Of a stretch of DNA of 64,000 nt, positions 38,441 to 47,775 are shown in pieces. The notes beneath the pieces are model-generated. The model was not told the origin of the DNA. It did no database searches and was given only the letters and a program-made list of their open reading frames with translations. Source of the stretch: Flavobacterium limi. Lineage in GTDB: Bacteria; Bacteroidota; Bacteroidia; Flavobacteriales; Flavobacteriaceae. A program made the translations under genes and the position numbers. The stretch covers positions 124,001 through 188,000 of the forward strand of contig NZ_JAADZV010000002.1 in assembly GCF_010645075.1 (NCBI RefSeq), given 5' to 3'. Numbering within the stretch: position 1 is the first letter of the stretch; each line of letters opens with the position of its first letter.

Positions 38441-40752
38441 TATTGCTTTGCTTTATTAGACATTTCTAAAATCAATTTTCCTCCATTAGTAACAGTACTA
38501 TGGGGAATAGTAAATTTTTCTAAAGTGGTATTATTCCATCTTATTCCGTTGATATACACGTTTTCAATGCTGTTATTAGGTGCTTCAATTACAAAGTTTT
38601 TACCTTTATAATAATCCGGATTTAGCTGAATCGATACTTTAGTAAAGCTTGGACTTCCTATTTGATATTCAGCTTCTTTGTCTGTTCCACCATTCATTTG
38701 GAATAAGCCAATTTTGAGTAACACATTCAGGCTTCCCATTAATCCCTGATCTTCATCTCCGTTATAACCTGTAGCCGGAGATAATCCGCTGAAAGTTTCT
38801 TTTATCACGCTTCTGGTCCAGTATTGCGTCAGGTCGGGTCTTCCTAATGAATTAAAAATAAAGGAGGTCTGAATCGATGGCTGGTTCCCGAAATTGATCG
38901 GAATTCGGCTGAACTCCGGATGTAATTCGGCATCATGTGAAGTTCCGGAAGTAAATTTCAATTCTTTTGCCGTTTCGAACTGCTTATTTAGTTTCTCAAC
39001 TGCTTTTTCCTTTCCTCCCATCAATGTTGCCAAACCATCAATATCATGGGGTACAAACCAGGTTGACTGCGCTCCGTTCGATTCTATAAAACCGTTTTCA
39101 TATTGATAAGGATCATAATTTTCGCGCCATTTTCCTTCAACATTTTTTGGACGCATCCAGCTTGTCGTTTTATCAAACACATTTTGGTAGTTTTTAGAAC
39201 GGTTCATGAAATAATCATAATCTTCGTGATGATTTAATTTCTTTGCTAACTGTGCTAAAGTCCAGTCCTGATAAGCATATTCTAAAGTCTGACTGGCACC
39301 GTCCTGATGGCTTCCAAAATCTCCTTCCGGAATTGGATACGGAACATAACCTTTTTCGATATAATATTTCAATCCGCCCCCAAGATTCGTATTGTGCTCG
39401 TATCCAGCTTTTCCCATGATCCCGTTCAGCATATGATTTTTTTTCAGCGCAACATACATAGCTTCTAAATCGTCTTTTACGATTCCTTTTTGAATGGCAG
39501 AAACTATAAAAGGTGTCGTTGATGCACCTGTCATCACATACGTATCATTACCACCAGAAGGACCACGCGGAATCATTCCGCTATCTTTATAATATTGCAT
39601 CAGAGAATGTACAAATTCATCCATCACCTCAGGATAAACAAGTCCCCAAAGTGTATTTATAGTCCACTGGGCACCCCAAAAGGCATCCGAATTATAATGA
39701 TTGAATTTTGGTTTTCCGTTTGCATCTAAAGGTAATTGCCCTATCCTGAATTTTTCTCCAGAGTTGTCAGGATAAGCACCATTTGCATCGCTGATTATTT
39801 TTCGCCCTTGTAAAGCGTGCCAAAGGTCAGTATAAAAACGTCTTTGATCGGTTTCGGTACCGCCCTCCACTTTTATTCTGCCTAACAAATTATTCCATTC
39901 GGCTTTAGAATCAGACACTGTTTTTTCAAAATCCCATTGCGATAATTCCTGCTGTATATTATTTGCTGCATTCTCAAGTGATGTATAGGAAATACCGGCT
40001 TTCATCAGTATTTTATCTTTTGGTCTGCCAAAATTTACCAGATAATTTCCTGTTGTCTCATTGCGTTCAATTGAAGTTACAGGCTCATTAAATTTAATTT
40101 TAAAATATACCGTTAAGGGTTTTGGACGCCTGAAATTGGTGCTTAAAACCAATGAGCCTGAGAGTTCATAATCATTGTTTTTTTCTAATTTTCCATTAGT
40201 ATTTTCGCAAGGCCCTAAAATCATATTAAGATTAAAAAGAATTGCTTTATGGGCAGAATTTGGGAATGTATATCTATGAAAGCCAACTCTTTTAGTGCTG
40301 GTTAGTTCTGCTTTTATCTGATACCTGTCGAGTATTACGGAATGATAACCCGGAAATATTTTTTCAGATTCATGACTAAATTTAGAATAAAAATCTGAAA
40401 AGATATTTGCGCTATTTTCTGTTGTAATCGTTACAGGCATTACAGAAAGTGCAGACATTTGCCATTCATGTACATGACTAAAACCTTTTATAGTATCGGT
40501 TGTGTATTTGTAACCACCTCCCCAGTCTCCTTTAATTTCGGTATCCGGGTTTAGATTTACCATGCCAAACGGACGGCTTGCAGATGAGAAGAAAAACCAT
40601 CTTGAGTTTTCAGTATCAAGCAAAGGGTAAACCAAATCTGTTAATTCTTTCTTTTGTGAAGAAATACTTTTTTCGATTTTGCATGACACCAGAAAAATAA
40701 GAACCAAACTTATTCCGATACGTCCTGATATATAAAATTTATTGAGTCTCAT
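38440..40752 (-). CDS. GH92 exo-alpha-mannosidase, lipoprotein, divergent copy
   Basis: The protein has 770 residues with a lipoprotein signal (GISLVLIFLVSCKIEK). GH92 motifs are present but altered: IESNGAQSTWFVPHD keeps the catalytic Glu and the VPHD, while NGDEDQGLMGSLNVL replaces the usual GNEDxGxMSAW. The family opening DPxIGxxG is replaced by VYPLLDTENSRWFFFSSASR. Calcium-dependent alpha-mannosidase activity is likely, with a linkage or aglycone different from its neighbour. It is the first gene of the unit that runs to the hybrid regulator. No (A/G)TCCAT repeat is visible upstream. Confidence 0.88.
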   Translation of the reverse strand: MRLNKFYISGRIGISLVLIFLVSCKIEKSISSQKKELTDLVYPLLDTENSRWFFFSSASRPFGMVNLNPDTEIKGDWGGGYKYTTDTIKGFSHVHEWQMSALSVMPVTITTENSANIFSDFYSKFSHESEKIFPGYHSVILDRYQIKAELTSTKRVGFHRYTFPNSAHKAILFNLNMILGPCENTNGKLEKNNDYELSGSLVLSTNFRRPKPLTVYFKIKFNEPVTSIERNETTGNYLVNFGRPKDKILMKAGISYTSLENAANNIQQELSQWDFEKTVSDSKAEWNNLLGRIKVEGGTETDQRRFYTDLWHALQGRKIISDANGAYPDNSGEKFRIGQLPLDANGKPKFNHYNSDAFWGAQWTINTLWGLVYPEVMDEFVHSLMQYYKDSGMIPRGPSGGNDTYVMTGASTTPFIVSAIQKGIVKDDLEAMYVALKKNHMLNGIMGKAGYEHNTNLGGGLKYYIEKGYVPYPIPEGDFGSHQDGASQTLEYAYQDWTLAQLAKKLNHHEDYDYFMNRSKNYQNVFDKTTSWMRPKNVEGKWRENYDPYQYENGFIESNGAQSTWFVPHDIDGLATLMGGKEKAVEKLNKQFETAKELKFTSGTSHDAELHPEFSRIPINFGNQPSIQTSFIFNSLGRPDLTQYWTRSVIKETFSGLSPATGYNGDEDQGLMGSLNVLLKIGLFQMNGGTDKEAEYQIGSPSFTKVSIQLNPDYYKGKNFVIEAPNNSIENVYINGIRWNNTTLEKFTIPHSTVTNGGKLILEMSNKAKQ

Positions 40753-40935
40753 CTATTGTAAGGTATTGGCAGGGCTTGAATGTTTATGTGAATGAGTTTT
40801 ATTTTATCCATATAAAAAAAAGTCATTTTTTAACAAGTAAAATATTGTTATTACAAGATAATCCACATTGCGATATCACACAACATTCAGAAAATTGAAT
40901 GTGTGACATTTAAAAATTAGAGAACTAATTTTAAC

Positions 40936-40970
40936 AAAAAGGAGAAGAATGAATTATCTTCTCCTTTTTT
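40936..40970. terminator. Terminator after SusD
   Basis: GGAGAAGA (40941-40948) and TCTTCTCC (40957-40964) form a perfect stem with five A on one side and six T on the other, so it can work in both directions. It lies about 30 bp past the SusD stop and separates the SusCD transcript from the GH92 unit. Confidence 0.85.
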
Positions 40971-41000
40971 GAATTACAATTTAGTTTTTGGTACTTATTA

Positions 41001-42614
41001 TTAATTAGGATATCCCTCATTCTGGGTCAAAGCCGGATTTAAGACTCTTGCATAAGTTGGAATTGGGAAAACACGACGGTAAGTTTCAGCATTGGTTTTG
41101 AATCCCCATGATCCTTCGTATTTACCATATCTAATCATATCGTTTCTGTGCCATGCTTCCCAGGCTAATTCACGACATCTTTCCTGATAAAGCTGTTCTA
41201 ATGTTACACTAGTCCACGCGGCAGAAGTAGTACGGTTGGAACGAATCATATTAACTAATGAAATAGCTGTATGTCCCATTGTTTCATTTCCTCCACGAAG
41301 GATTGCTTCAGCTTTCATCAAAAGAACATCAGAATAACGTAAAAAAGGAACGTCATTGTTTTGATTACGGCTTGTTGAACTAGCGTCCGGATAAAATTTA
41401 ATATTTCTGTATCCCATGTTCCATGCGATTTCATCATTACCACAATCAAACAAAGCAGGATTCTGACGAAGGACAATATTAGGTGTAAGTTCTACCTGAT
41501 AAGTATAAGCAGCTCCACCATCTGAACCGGCATAAAACTGGTCATATCCTTTTTTTGTTGTAGTAACTCTTACAGGAGTAACGCCATCGTTCATGTATTG
41601 TAAACCTGTCAGCCATTGTTTGTTACGAATGTCATTTGCATCATTAAAATTGGCATAAAATTCAGGCAGGGTACTTCTTGGGGCACTTGGTGTGAAAGGC
41701 AGTCCAAACTTGGCTCTTTCAGACCTAGGTACATCATAACGGGCATGATACATCTGACCATTATAACCAACTGTAGTAGCTACAGGATCATAAGGTACCG
41801 CAAAAATAAACTCTTTCATTTGCGGACCATTATTTGGATAAAACATCTGGAGATAAGTCGCTCTTGGCTCAACAGCATATAATCCTGAACTTATTACCTG
41901 ATCACAAGCAGCAACACAATCGTTGTAGCGTTGCGTTCCTGTATAAACCCCGGCATTCAAATACAATTTTGCTAGTAATGCATTTGCTGTTTGTTTGTTT
42001 GGTCTTCCGTAAGTAGTTATACCAGAAGCCGCATTTAGATTAGGAATAGCCTTTTTTAATTCGCTTTCGATGAAATTGAAAACTTCAGTTCTCGTAGATC
42101 TTGCTTTTGAACTAAAATCTCCATATACAGTATCTAATGGTACACCTCCGTAACTATCCATTAACATAAAGTAAGAGATAGCACGCATTGTTTTTAATTC
42201 AGAAATCATTGTTGATTTTTCTGTACCTGCTGGCATTGCTGTATTTAAAATTGAAATGGCCTGATTGCTCGTTCCAATAACACCTTCTGCCCAGCCCCAA
42301 GGGCCAACTCCGTTATCTGGTGTCCAGTCATGGTAGTGCTGGCAGGCATATCCTCTGTTATCAAACCAGTTTCCGCCACGTGCCGGCAAAATAGCTTCAT
42401 CAGTAGTCAAAGACTGTGACCACCACCATGAAAAGGCAAAATCACCTCTAAAAGCAGCATAAACAGGTCCCGCTGTCTGAATATATTGTGTTGAATTTTG
42501 AGGAAACACATCTGGTGTAAGTTGTGTTGTAATAGGCACATCCAGATCTTCGCAAGACCAGAATAAACCAACCATAAGTACTGGAAGTCCTAAATATTTG
42601 AATATATTTTTCAT
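41001..42614 (-). CDS. SusD/RagB family outer-membrane glycan-binding lipoprotein
   Basis: The protein has 537 residues with a lipoprotein signal (LMVGLFWSCEDLD). The segments ELKTMRAISYFMLMDSYGGVPLD and ALLAKLYLNAGVYTG are tetratricopeptide-like SusD core helices, and LRYSDVLLMKAEAILRGG is the C-terminal RagB/SusD signature. It caps the SusC barrel on the cell surface and binds the target oligosaccharide. It is 19 bp downstream of SusC, and a terminator follows. The ligand is unknown. Confidence 0.95.
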   Translation of the reverse strand: MKNIFKYLGLPVLMVGLFWSCEDLDVPITTQLTPDVFPQNSTQYIQTAGPVYAAFRGDFAFSWWWSQSLTTDEAILPARGGNWFDNRGYACQHYHDWTPDNGVGPWGWAEGVIGTSNQAISILNTAMPAGTEKSTMISELKTMRAISYFMLMDSYGGVPLDTVYGDFSSKARSTRTEVFNFIESELKKAIPNLNAASGITTYGRPNKQTANALLAKLYLNAGVYTGTQRYNDCVAACDQVISSGLYAVEPRATYLQMFYPNNGPQMKEFIFAVPYDPVATTVGYNGQMYHARYDVPRSERAKFGLPFTPSAPRSTLPEFYANFNDANDIRNKQWLTGLQYMNDGVTPVRVTTTKKGYDQFYAGSDGGAAYTYQVELTPNIVLRQNPALFDCGNDEIAWNMGYRNIKFYPDASSTSRNQNNDVPFLRYSDVLLMKAEAILRGGNETMGHTAISLVNMIRSNRTTSAAWTSVTLEQLYQERCRELAWEAWHRNDMIRYGKYEGSWGFKTNAETYRRVFPIPTYARVLNPALTQNEGYPN

Positions 42615-42633
42615 AGTTTTTACAATTTAATTT

Positions 42634-45600
42634 TTAGAATATCACGTTTAAGCCAAACATAAATGTTCTGGTTTTTGGATAGAAGTTATTTGAATCTACA
42701 CCAGGAGCTGTTCCTCCCTGTTCTACTTCCGGATCAATTCCTGAATATTTGGTTATTACAAACAGATTATTTATCGTTTGATACACACGCACACTCTGGA
42801 TAAATTTGCTCACTTTACCAAAATTATAACCCAAAGTCATATTATCTAATCTTATATAGCTTCCGTCTTCAATAAAACGTGTCGAATATTTGTATGAGTT
42901 AAGATCGTTTGGCGATTCATTTCCTGCATCGACTAAGATATTGTTTGTCATAGCGGTACTAGGTCTGAATAAATCGGCACGTGTCGCATTGAAAATTTTA
43001 TTACCAAATACACCTCTGAAGAAAATACTCAAATCAAATTTTTTGTATTGGAAATTGTTAGCCCAGCCTAATAATACTTTTGGCTGTGCGCTTCCTGCAT
43101 AATGATAATCAGTACCAATAGCCGGAGTTGTTGTTAAACTACCGTCTTTTGCAACATATTGAGAAACACCTGCAGCATTTTTCCCTGCATATTTAAGTGT
43201 AAAGAACTGACCAAGAGGCTTACCTTCTTTAAAAATCTGTAAAGTACTTCCGGTTTGTCCACCTCCGTCAGGCTGTACCCTACGGATAGAATCACCTCCA
43301 ATAAAGAATGGATTTGTTAATTTAACAATCTCATTTTTATTGCTTGCCACATTCAGATTAGTTGACCAAGTAAAATTGGCTGTTTTAACAGGAGTTGCTC
43401 CTAAACTCACCTCAATACCTTTATTAGACATTGTACCTCCGTTTGCTACAATTGTTCCCACTGGTACAAGTACAGGATTTACAGAATAATTAAAGATCAT
43501 ATCAGTAGTTTTCTTGTCGTATACATCAACAGAACCAGTAATTTTTCCGTTAAATAAACCAAAATCAAGTCCAATATTTGTAGTTGCTGTTTTCTCCCAT
43601 TTCAAATCCGGGTTTGCTGCCTGATTAGGCCCGTATGCCCCTATTTGTTGTCCGTTGTAGTAAAAAGTTCCTAAACTTCCGGATATGAATTGTGCTGTAT
43701 AAGCATTAAATCCTGAAGAGTTTCCTGTAACTCCATAACTTCCACGGAATTTTAAGTCACTGAAAATTTGCTGATTTTTCATAAAATTTTCTTTGTCAAC
43801 TCTCCATGCAGCTCCTACAGAAGGAAAGTATCCCCAACGATTGTTTGCACCAAATACAGACCCCCCGTCTCTTCTAATAGTTCCCTGTAAAAGGTATTTA
43901 TCCTGATAATTGTAGTTTAAACGTGCAAACTCACCAATTAAACGTGTTTTTTGATATGCTCTGCTGTCTCCAAAATTCACAACATACCCATTCACAGAAG
44001 TATAATTACTCAAAGCAAGATTATTATATCCTACATTGTCTACAGGAAAATTGGTTGCTGTTGCCTGGAATCCGTCACCCAGAGTGTTTTCCTGCCAGGA
44101 ATATCCTAAAACAGCTTTTATCTTATGCACCCCTAAAGTTTTATCCCAGGTTAAAAAACTCTCAATAATATTATTTGTGTTTTCATAATTGTTTCTCAAT
44201 GCTGAACCGTTTACACCAAAATTGATTAATGTTTTTGTAAAAGGCGGATCTGGATTATTGTAAAAATTCGCACTGTTATATCTTGAATAATAACTATCAT
44301 AAAACTCACCATGCGAAGCAGTTAGTTTTTGATGTGCAATGTTTAAGTTGTAAGTAAATCCAAAAGGAAGCTTTACTTCTGCAGTAAGGTTACCAACAAG
44401 ATTATTCGTTTTAGTTTCGTCTGTCCCATGCTCAATTAAGGCTACCGGATTAAAATATCCCGTGCTGACAAAGTTTTCGAAAAATGATCCATCTTCATTT
44501 CTTACCGGAGAAACAGGAAGATGACTTATAGCCTGTAAAAGTACAGTGTTACGCTGTGGAACATTTATATACTTACTGCTAGAGTTGGTCACATTCAGAC
44601 CAAATTTAACTTTATCATCAAAAGCATATTGTTCAACTGATAAACGGGCGATTACACGTGAAAAGTCACTTTTTAAAAGAACACCTTCTTTATTTAGAGA
44701 AGTAATACTAGCTGTATAACTGCCGTTTTTACCTCCTCCGCTCATCGATAAGTTATGGCTGCTTGATTTTGCCATTCCGGATCTTAAAATTTCTTTTTGC
44801 CAGTTTGTATCTGCCCCTTTGTCATTTTCAGGAGTAAAATTCAAATTGTTTTTAACCGTAAAATCTCTAAGTTGAGTAGCGTTCATCATATCAAGCTGAT
44901 TTGAAACTTCTTCCCAGCCAGCATATCCGTTGTAAGCGATCTGAGTTCTGTCTTTACTTCCTTTTTTGGTAGTAACCATGATAACCCCATTAGCAGCACG
45001 GTTACCATAAATGGCTGTTGCGGCAGCATCTTTTAATACATCAATCGTTGCGATATCATCTGGTGAAATCATTGAAATATCAACACCTGGAACACCATCG
45101 ATAACATAAAACGGTCCCTGAGAACTGTTTAATGTAGAAGCTCCACGCAAAACTACCGAAGCGGTTCTTGTAGGATCTCCGCTGGAAGAAATATTTAGAC
45201 CGGAAACTTTACCCTGCAGTAATTGTCCAACATCACTAATAGCCCCTCTGTTCAAATCATCTGCTTTAATTGAAGTTACAGAAGTTGTCAGGTTTTTGCG
45301 GGACCCTTTACCGTAACCTACTACTACTACCTGCTCTAAAGCATTCGTAGCAGAAGCTAATTTAATGGTCAGATTTGTTTTAGATCCGTCTAATTTTACT
45401 GTTTGGTCAGTGAATCCAAGAAAGGATACAACCAGCACCGCATTTGGACTTGACACTGATATTCTGAATTTACCATCAAAATCTGTCACTACACTACGAG
45501 TAGTACCTTTTTCAAGAATATTAGCTGCTGGTAAAGGCAAATTCTTGTCATCTAAAATTACACCGGACACTTCTGTTTTTTGTGCCCATGAATTAATTGA

Positions 45601-45645
45601 AAGACCTAAAAAGAAGGCTAACAATAAAAGTTTAAGTTTTTCCAT
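42634..45645 (-). CDS. SusC family TonB-dependent outer-membrane transporter
   Basis: The protein has 1003 residues with a signal peptide ending SWAQ. A carboxypeptidase-D-like domain follows (EVSGVILDDKNLPLPAANI), then the SusC box VVVGYGKGSRKNLT, the plug (GVPGVDISMISPDDIATIDV) and a 22-strand barrel ending in FGLNVIF. It imports oligosaccharides into the periplasm using TonB energy. The promoter at 45680-45735 carries the shared direct repeat, so it can be induced independently of the upstream GH89-NagB genes. Confidence 0.96.
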   Translation of the reverse strand: MEKLKLLLLAFFLGLSINSWAQKTEVSGVILDDKNLPLPAANILEKGTTRSVVTDFDGKFRISVSSPNAVLVVSFLGFTDQTVKLDGSKTNLTIKLASATNALEQVVVVGYGKGSRKNLTTSVTSIKADDLNRGAISDVGQLLQGKVSGLNISSSGDPTRTASVVLRGASTLNSSQGPFYVIDGVPGVDISMISPDDIATIDVLKDAAATAIYGNRAANGVIMVTTKKGSKDRTQIAYNGYAGWEEVSNQLDMMNATQLRDFTVKNNLNFTPENDKGADTNWQKEILRSGMAKSSSHNLSMSGGGKNGSYTASITSLNKEGVLLKSDFSRVIARLSVEQYAFDDKVKFGLNVTNSSSKYINVPQRNTVLLQAISHLPVSPVRNEDGSFFENFVSTGYFNPVALIEHGTDETKTNNLVGNLTAEVKLPFGFTYNLNIAHQKLTASHGEFYDSYYSRYNSANFYNNPDPPFTKTLINFGVNGSALRNNYENTNNIIESFLTWDKTLGVHKIKAVLGYSWQENTLGDGFQATATNFPVDNVGYNNLALSNYTSVNGYVVNFGDSRAYQKTRLIGEFARLNYNYQDKYLLQGTIRRDGGSVFGANNRWGYFPSVGAAWRVDKENFMKNQQIFSDLKFRGSYGVTGNSSGFNAYTAQFISGSLGTFYYNGQQIGAYGPNQAANPDLKWEKTATTNIGLDFGLFNGKITGSVDVYDKKTTDMIFNYSVNPVLVPVGTIVANGGTMSNKGIEVSLGATPVKTANFTWSTNLNVASNKNEIVKLTNPFFIGGDSIRRVQPDGGGQTGSTLQIFKEGKPLGQFFTLKYAGKNAAGVSQYVAKDGSLTTTPAIGTDYHYAGSAQPKVLLGWANNFQYKKFDLSIFFRGVFGNKIFNATRADLFRPSTAMTNNILVDAGNESPNDLNSYKYSTRFIEDGSYIRLDNMTLGYNFGKVSKFIQSVRVYQTINNLFVITKYSGIDPEVEQGGTAPGVDSNNFYPKTRTFMFGLNVIF

Positions 45646-45679
45646 ATTCAGTTTTAGTTAATGGGTTAAATAGTTTTGT

Positions 45680-45735
45680 CGAAATTAGTATTAAAGATTT
45701 TTTAAGAAATGGACAGGTTATTCAGAAATATGGAT
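45680..45735 (-). promoter_or_regulatory. Promoter with 21-bp-spaced (A/G)TCCAT direct repeat (SusC)
   Basis: On the minus strand ATCCAT (45735-45730) and GTCCAT (45714-45709) are 21 bp apart, and TAATTTCG (45687-45680) begins 27 bp after the second. The -7-like box is about 35 bp before the SusC ATG. Beyond the repeats, GAATAA and CCATTTCTTA are also identical to the GH89 site. Confidence 0.75.
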
Positions 45736-45744
45736 TTTTTTGTT

Positions 45745-45775
45745 AACCCCAGTAAAATAAGGAACTACCGGGGTT
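45745..45775. other. Stem-loop between the NagB fusion gene and SusC
   Basis: AACCCCAGTA and TACCGGGGTT pair at nine of ten positions. On the minus strand, the coding strand here, no T tract follows, so it is a poor terminator for the upstream gene. It may be an mRNA stability or processing structure just upstream of the SusC promoter. Confidence 0.4.
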
Positions 45776-45806
45776 GTGTTTTTAAATTTATATAATGAAA
45801 GTCTTA

Positions 45807-47735
45807 TTAATAAATCCATCTGACGAAAGCTTCCATTGCTGCATAATGGGCTAATCCGAGTTCATGATATAAATCTGCAGTTTCTTTATTTCGGTCTTCG
45901 GCTCTTTGCCAAAATTCCCTGCTGTCTGAACCCTGAAAAACAACTCCGTCTTTTTGTGACTGGTGTTTGAAAATGCCTTTTCTCTTTTCCATAACCTGAT
46001 CCGGACCCATTGGTACAGCCATTTCAATTTCATCAATTCCCCATTCCTGCCATGCACCTCTGTACAGCCAAACCCAGCAGTCATTCATAAAATCTTTTGC
46101 TTTCAAACGAGTTACAGCTTCAAAAACAGCATCCAGACAAACTTTGTGAGTGCCATGCGGATCTGCCAGATCTCCTGCAGCGTATATCTGATGCGGTTTT
46201 ATTTTCTCAATCAGATCCATTGTAATTTGGATATCTGCTTCGCCTAAAGGTTTTTTCTCTATTGTACCGGTTTCATAAAACGGAAGTTCCATAAAATGAA
46301 TCTGACTATCCGGAATTCCAACAAAATGACAAGTTGACTCAGCTTCTCCTTTTCGGATGAGTCCTTTAATATTTCGTACTTCCGGAATATCTATTTCACT
46401 GTTTTTTTTATTTTGAAGAAATCTCAATGATTTAGTATAAATATCATCTGCTTCAGCACTTTTAATTCCAAATCTCTCATTATAGTCACAAACAAAACCT
46501 GCAAAACGCAAGGCTTCATCATCTGCAACAGCAATATTTCCTGAAGTCTGATATCCTACGTGTACTTCATGTCCCTGCTCATGTAAGCGTTTAAAGGTTC
46601 CTCCCATGCTTATAATGTCATCATCTGGGTGCGGACTAAAAATAAGAACACGCTTTTTGGCAGGTTCTGCCCTTTCCGGTCTTTTGCTGTCATCTGCATT
46701 CGGTTTTCCGCCCGGCCATCCGGTAATGGTATTCTGAAGTTTATTGAAAATCTTTATGTTGATATCATAAGCTGGACCTAAATCAGCAAGCAAATCGCTC
46801 ATTCCATTTTCGATATAATCGGCATCTGTCAGCATCAGAATTGGTTTTTTCAGGTGTAAAGCCAATCCTAAAACGGCCTTTCGAATAAGATTGTCTGTCC
46901 AGTTTACATTTTCAACCAGCCAAGGCGTATTGATGCGTGTTAATTTTGAAGCAGCAGCTTTATCCAGTACAAAAGTGGTATTGCTGTGTTCCTGTAAAAA
47001 AGAAGCCGGAACCAAATTGGTTACCGATCCTTCAACAGAAGCTTTTATAATATTTGATTTTCCTTCGCCCCACGCCAATAATATGACCCTTTTGGCTTCC
47101 ATAATTTTCTTTACACCCAGAGTTATAGCGGTTCTTGGCGTATTATTCAAGCCCGAAAAATCATTGCTTGCCGCCACACGTGTAATGTGATCTAAGGCAA
47201 CTAAACGAGTTTTTGAATTTTGTAGCGAACCAGATTCATTAAATCCAATATGACCATTTCCTCCAATTCCTAAAACCTGAAGGTCAATACCTCCCAGTGC
47301 TTCAATTTTGGTTTCGTAATTAGCACAATAATCCCCAATTGCTTCTTTTGATAAAGTACCATCCGGAATATGAATATTTTCAGGTAAGATATCGACATGA
47401 TTGAATAATAATTCTTTCATGAAACGAACATAGCTGTTTATAGAATCGGGTTCCATAGGGTAATATTCATCCAGATTGAATGAAACTACATTTTTGAAAC
47501 TCAATCCTTCTTCCTTATGAAGCCTAACTAGTTCTGCATATAAGCTTTTAGGACTCGATCCTGTTGCTAACCCTAATACACATAACTGATTTTGCGACTG
47601 CTTTTCTCTAATTAAACCCGCTATTTCATTGGCTACTGATTTAGAAGCTATCACTGAATTCTCATAAACTACAGTACCAATATTCTCAAATCGCTTTTCA
47701 AAACTTGTTGCTTTGTCTATACTGCTTTTTAACAT
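45807..47735 (-). CDS. NagB-type glucosamine-6-phosphate deaminase fused to a PIG-L deacetylase domain
   Basis: The protein has 642 residues and no signal peptide. Residues about 1-270 form a NagB domain: LGLATGSSPKSLY, VSFNLDEYYPM and GIGGNGHIGFNE, with its catalytic aspartates. From about 370 a PIG-L/LmbE deacetylase begins with VLIFSPHPDDDIISMGGT, whose HPDD motif binds zinc, and includes DPHGTHKVCLDA. The NagB part converts GlcN-6-P to fructose-6-P and ammonia, and the PIG-L part should remove acetyl from a GlcNAc derivative. This fusion is known in Bacteroidota. It follows GH89 by about 40 bp, which fits processing of released GlcNAc. Which step the PIG-L domain performs is not evident. 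Confidence 0.9.
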   Translation of the reverse strand: MLKSSIDKATSFEKRFENIGTVVYENSVIASKSVANEIAGLIREKQSQNQLCVLGLATGSSPKSLYAELVRLHKEEGLSFKNVVSFNLDEYYPMEPDSINSYVRFMKELLFNHVDILPENIHIPDGTLSKEAIGDYCANYETKIEALGGIDLQVLGIGGNGHIGFNESGSLQNSKTRLVALDHITRVAASNDFSGLNNTPRTAITLGVKKIMEAKRVILLAWGEGKSNIIKASVEGSVTNLVPASFLQEHSNTTFVLDKAAASKLTRINTPWLVENVNWTDNLIRKAVLGLALHLKKPILMLTDADYIENGMSDLLADLGPAYDINIKIFNKLQNTITGWPGGKPNADDSKRPERAEPAKKRVLIFSPHPDDDIISMGGTFKRLHEQGHEVHVGYQTSGNIAVADDEALRFAGFVCDYNERFGIKSAEADDIYTKSLRFLQNKKNSEIDIPEVRNIKGLIRKGEAESTCHFVGIPDSQIHFMELPFYETGTIEKKPLGEADIQITMDLIEKIKPHQIYAAGDLADPHGTHKVCLDAVFEAVTRLKAKDFMNDCWVWLYRGAWQEWGIDEIEMAVPMGPDQVMEKRKGIFKHQSQKDGVVFQGSDSREFWQRAEDRNKETADLYHELGLAHYAAMEAFVRWIY

Positions 47736-47775
47736 TGCTTTATTTTTTATAATTAATAGTTAGTTTTTACTACTT

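Noticed and set aside
40876..40906. Inverted repeat TCACACAACATTC...GAATGTGTGA upstream of the GH92 unit
   Set aside because: The arms need a 3-base bulge to pair and no promoter box lies at a sensible distance; it could be an operator but I cannot support it.
45745..45775. Stem-loop before SusC as a terminator for the NagB fusion gene
   Set aside because: The coding strand continues with A-rich, not T-rich, sequence after the hairpin, so it is listed only as a stem-loop.
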